From Candidatus Kuenenia stuttgartensis (GTDB taxonomy: Bacteria; Planctomycetota; Planctomycetia; Gemmatales; Gemmataceae): a stretch of DNA of 64,000 bases. This document shows positions 63,953-64,000 of this stretch, piece by piece (position 1 is the stretch's first letter; each line of letters begins with the position of its first letter). The DNA is taken from the NCBI GenBank assembly GCA_945875585.1, contig CAMCLK010000012.1, positions 38,432 through 102,431 on the forward strand. Direction: 5' to 3'. The position numbers were made by a program, and so were the translations under genes. The notes under the pieces are model-generated. The model saw nothing but the letters and a program-made list of their open reading frames with translations, ran no database searches and was not told the DNA's origin.

Positions 63953-64000
63953 GCCGTGCCCCTGGCCATCTGGCCCGTGATTCCAGTTTCCGTCTTATTT

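Overview
This 64 kb window reads as chromosomal DNA of a Planctomycete, probably related to the Gemmata group. The evidence is a TIGR03000-type secreted protein with a Cys/Tyr/Gly repeat tract, a protein joining a TIGR02996-like N-terminus to a formylglycine-generating-enzyme (FGE)-like domain, a bacterial formylmethanofuran:H4MPT formyltransferase, DUF1570-like metalloproteases, a DUF6807/PmoA-type protein, a beta-propeller/c-type haem fusion and a bacterial deoxyhypusine-synthase homologue. The envelope is of Gram-negative type: lpxB, kdsB, a tandem LPS-kinase-like protein and an outer-membrane-barrel-like protein are present. I found no rRNA, tRNA, CRISPR array, prophage or insertion sequence.

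Layout. 0-9.8 kb: a Cys-rich protein cut by the window edge, a Cu(I) P-type ATPase, NrnA, a haem-c membrane protein, two metallopeptidases and the deoxyhypusine-synthase homologue. 9.8-17.6 kb: a Cys/Met-metabolism PLP enzyme with a phosphatase-like lipoprotein; a folate/H4MPT one-carbon pair followed by xerD; a YgfZ-like gene overlapping a LarA-like gene. 17.6-22 kb: asd-truA-aroA, divergent from ribD. 22-27.4 kb: the FGE-like gene with strong palindromes upstream and an intergenic repeat downstream, a TerB-like protein, ferredoxin, hemH, a VWA protein and a DUF1028 protein. 27.5-35.8 kb: lpxB, then a + strand run of a VWA-like orphan, a propeller/cytochrome protein, an IMPase-family phosphatase, mtnA and a cupredoxin. 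35.8-41.5 kb: kdsB-pyrG, a PIG-L deacetylase, xerC and a thioredoxin/TPR protein. 41.4-49.5 kb: a long minus-strand run, trpC-tilS-purH followed by an amidohydrolase, a sialate O-acetylesterase, a DUF6807 protein and a CysQ-like phosphatase. 49.5-64 kb: a CPBP protease, a cysteine desulfurase, the TIGR03000 protein, a small membrane-protein operon, rsmE, a tightly overlapping operon (glycosyltransferase, tandem kinase, metalloprotease, coaB, coaC), smpB, a fatty-acid desaturase, purF and aroC.

Functional themes. Much of the window is housekeeping: amino acids (asd, aroA, aroC, trpC), purines and pyrimidines (purF, purH, pyrG), riboflavin, haem, CoA, methionine salvage, and tRNA or rRNA modification. 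Lipid A/Kdo/LPS genes are scattered through it, and kdsB sits with pyrG, which makes the CTP that KdsB consumes. Packing is very tight. Within operons many genes overlap by ATGA, and seven of twelve tail-to-tail gene pairs overlap across their stop codons. The few intergenic gaps of any size often carry clear terminators or inverted repeats. The least explained parts are the LarA-like protein without the usual cofactor motifs, the phosphatase-like lipoprotein with Asp in place of the catalytic Cys, the orphan VWA-like protein, the tandem kinase fused in one chain, and the palindrome-rich promoter of the FGE-like gene.
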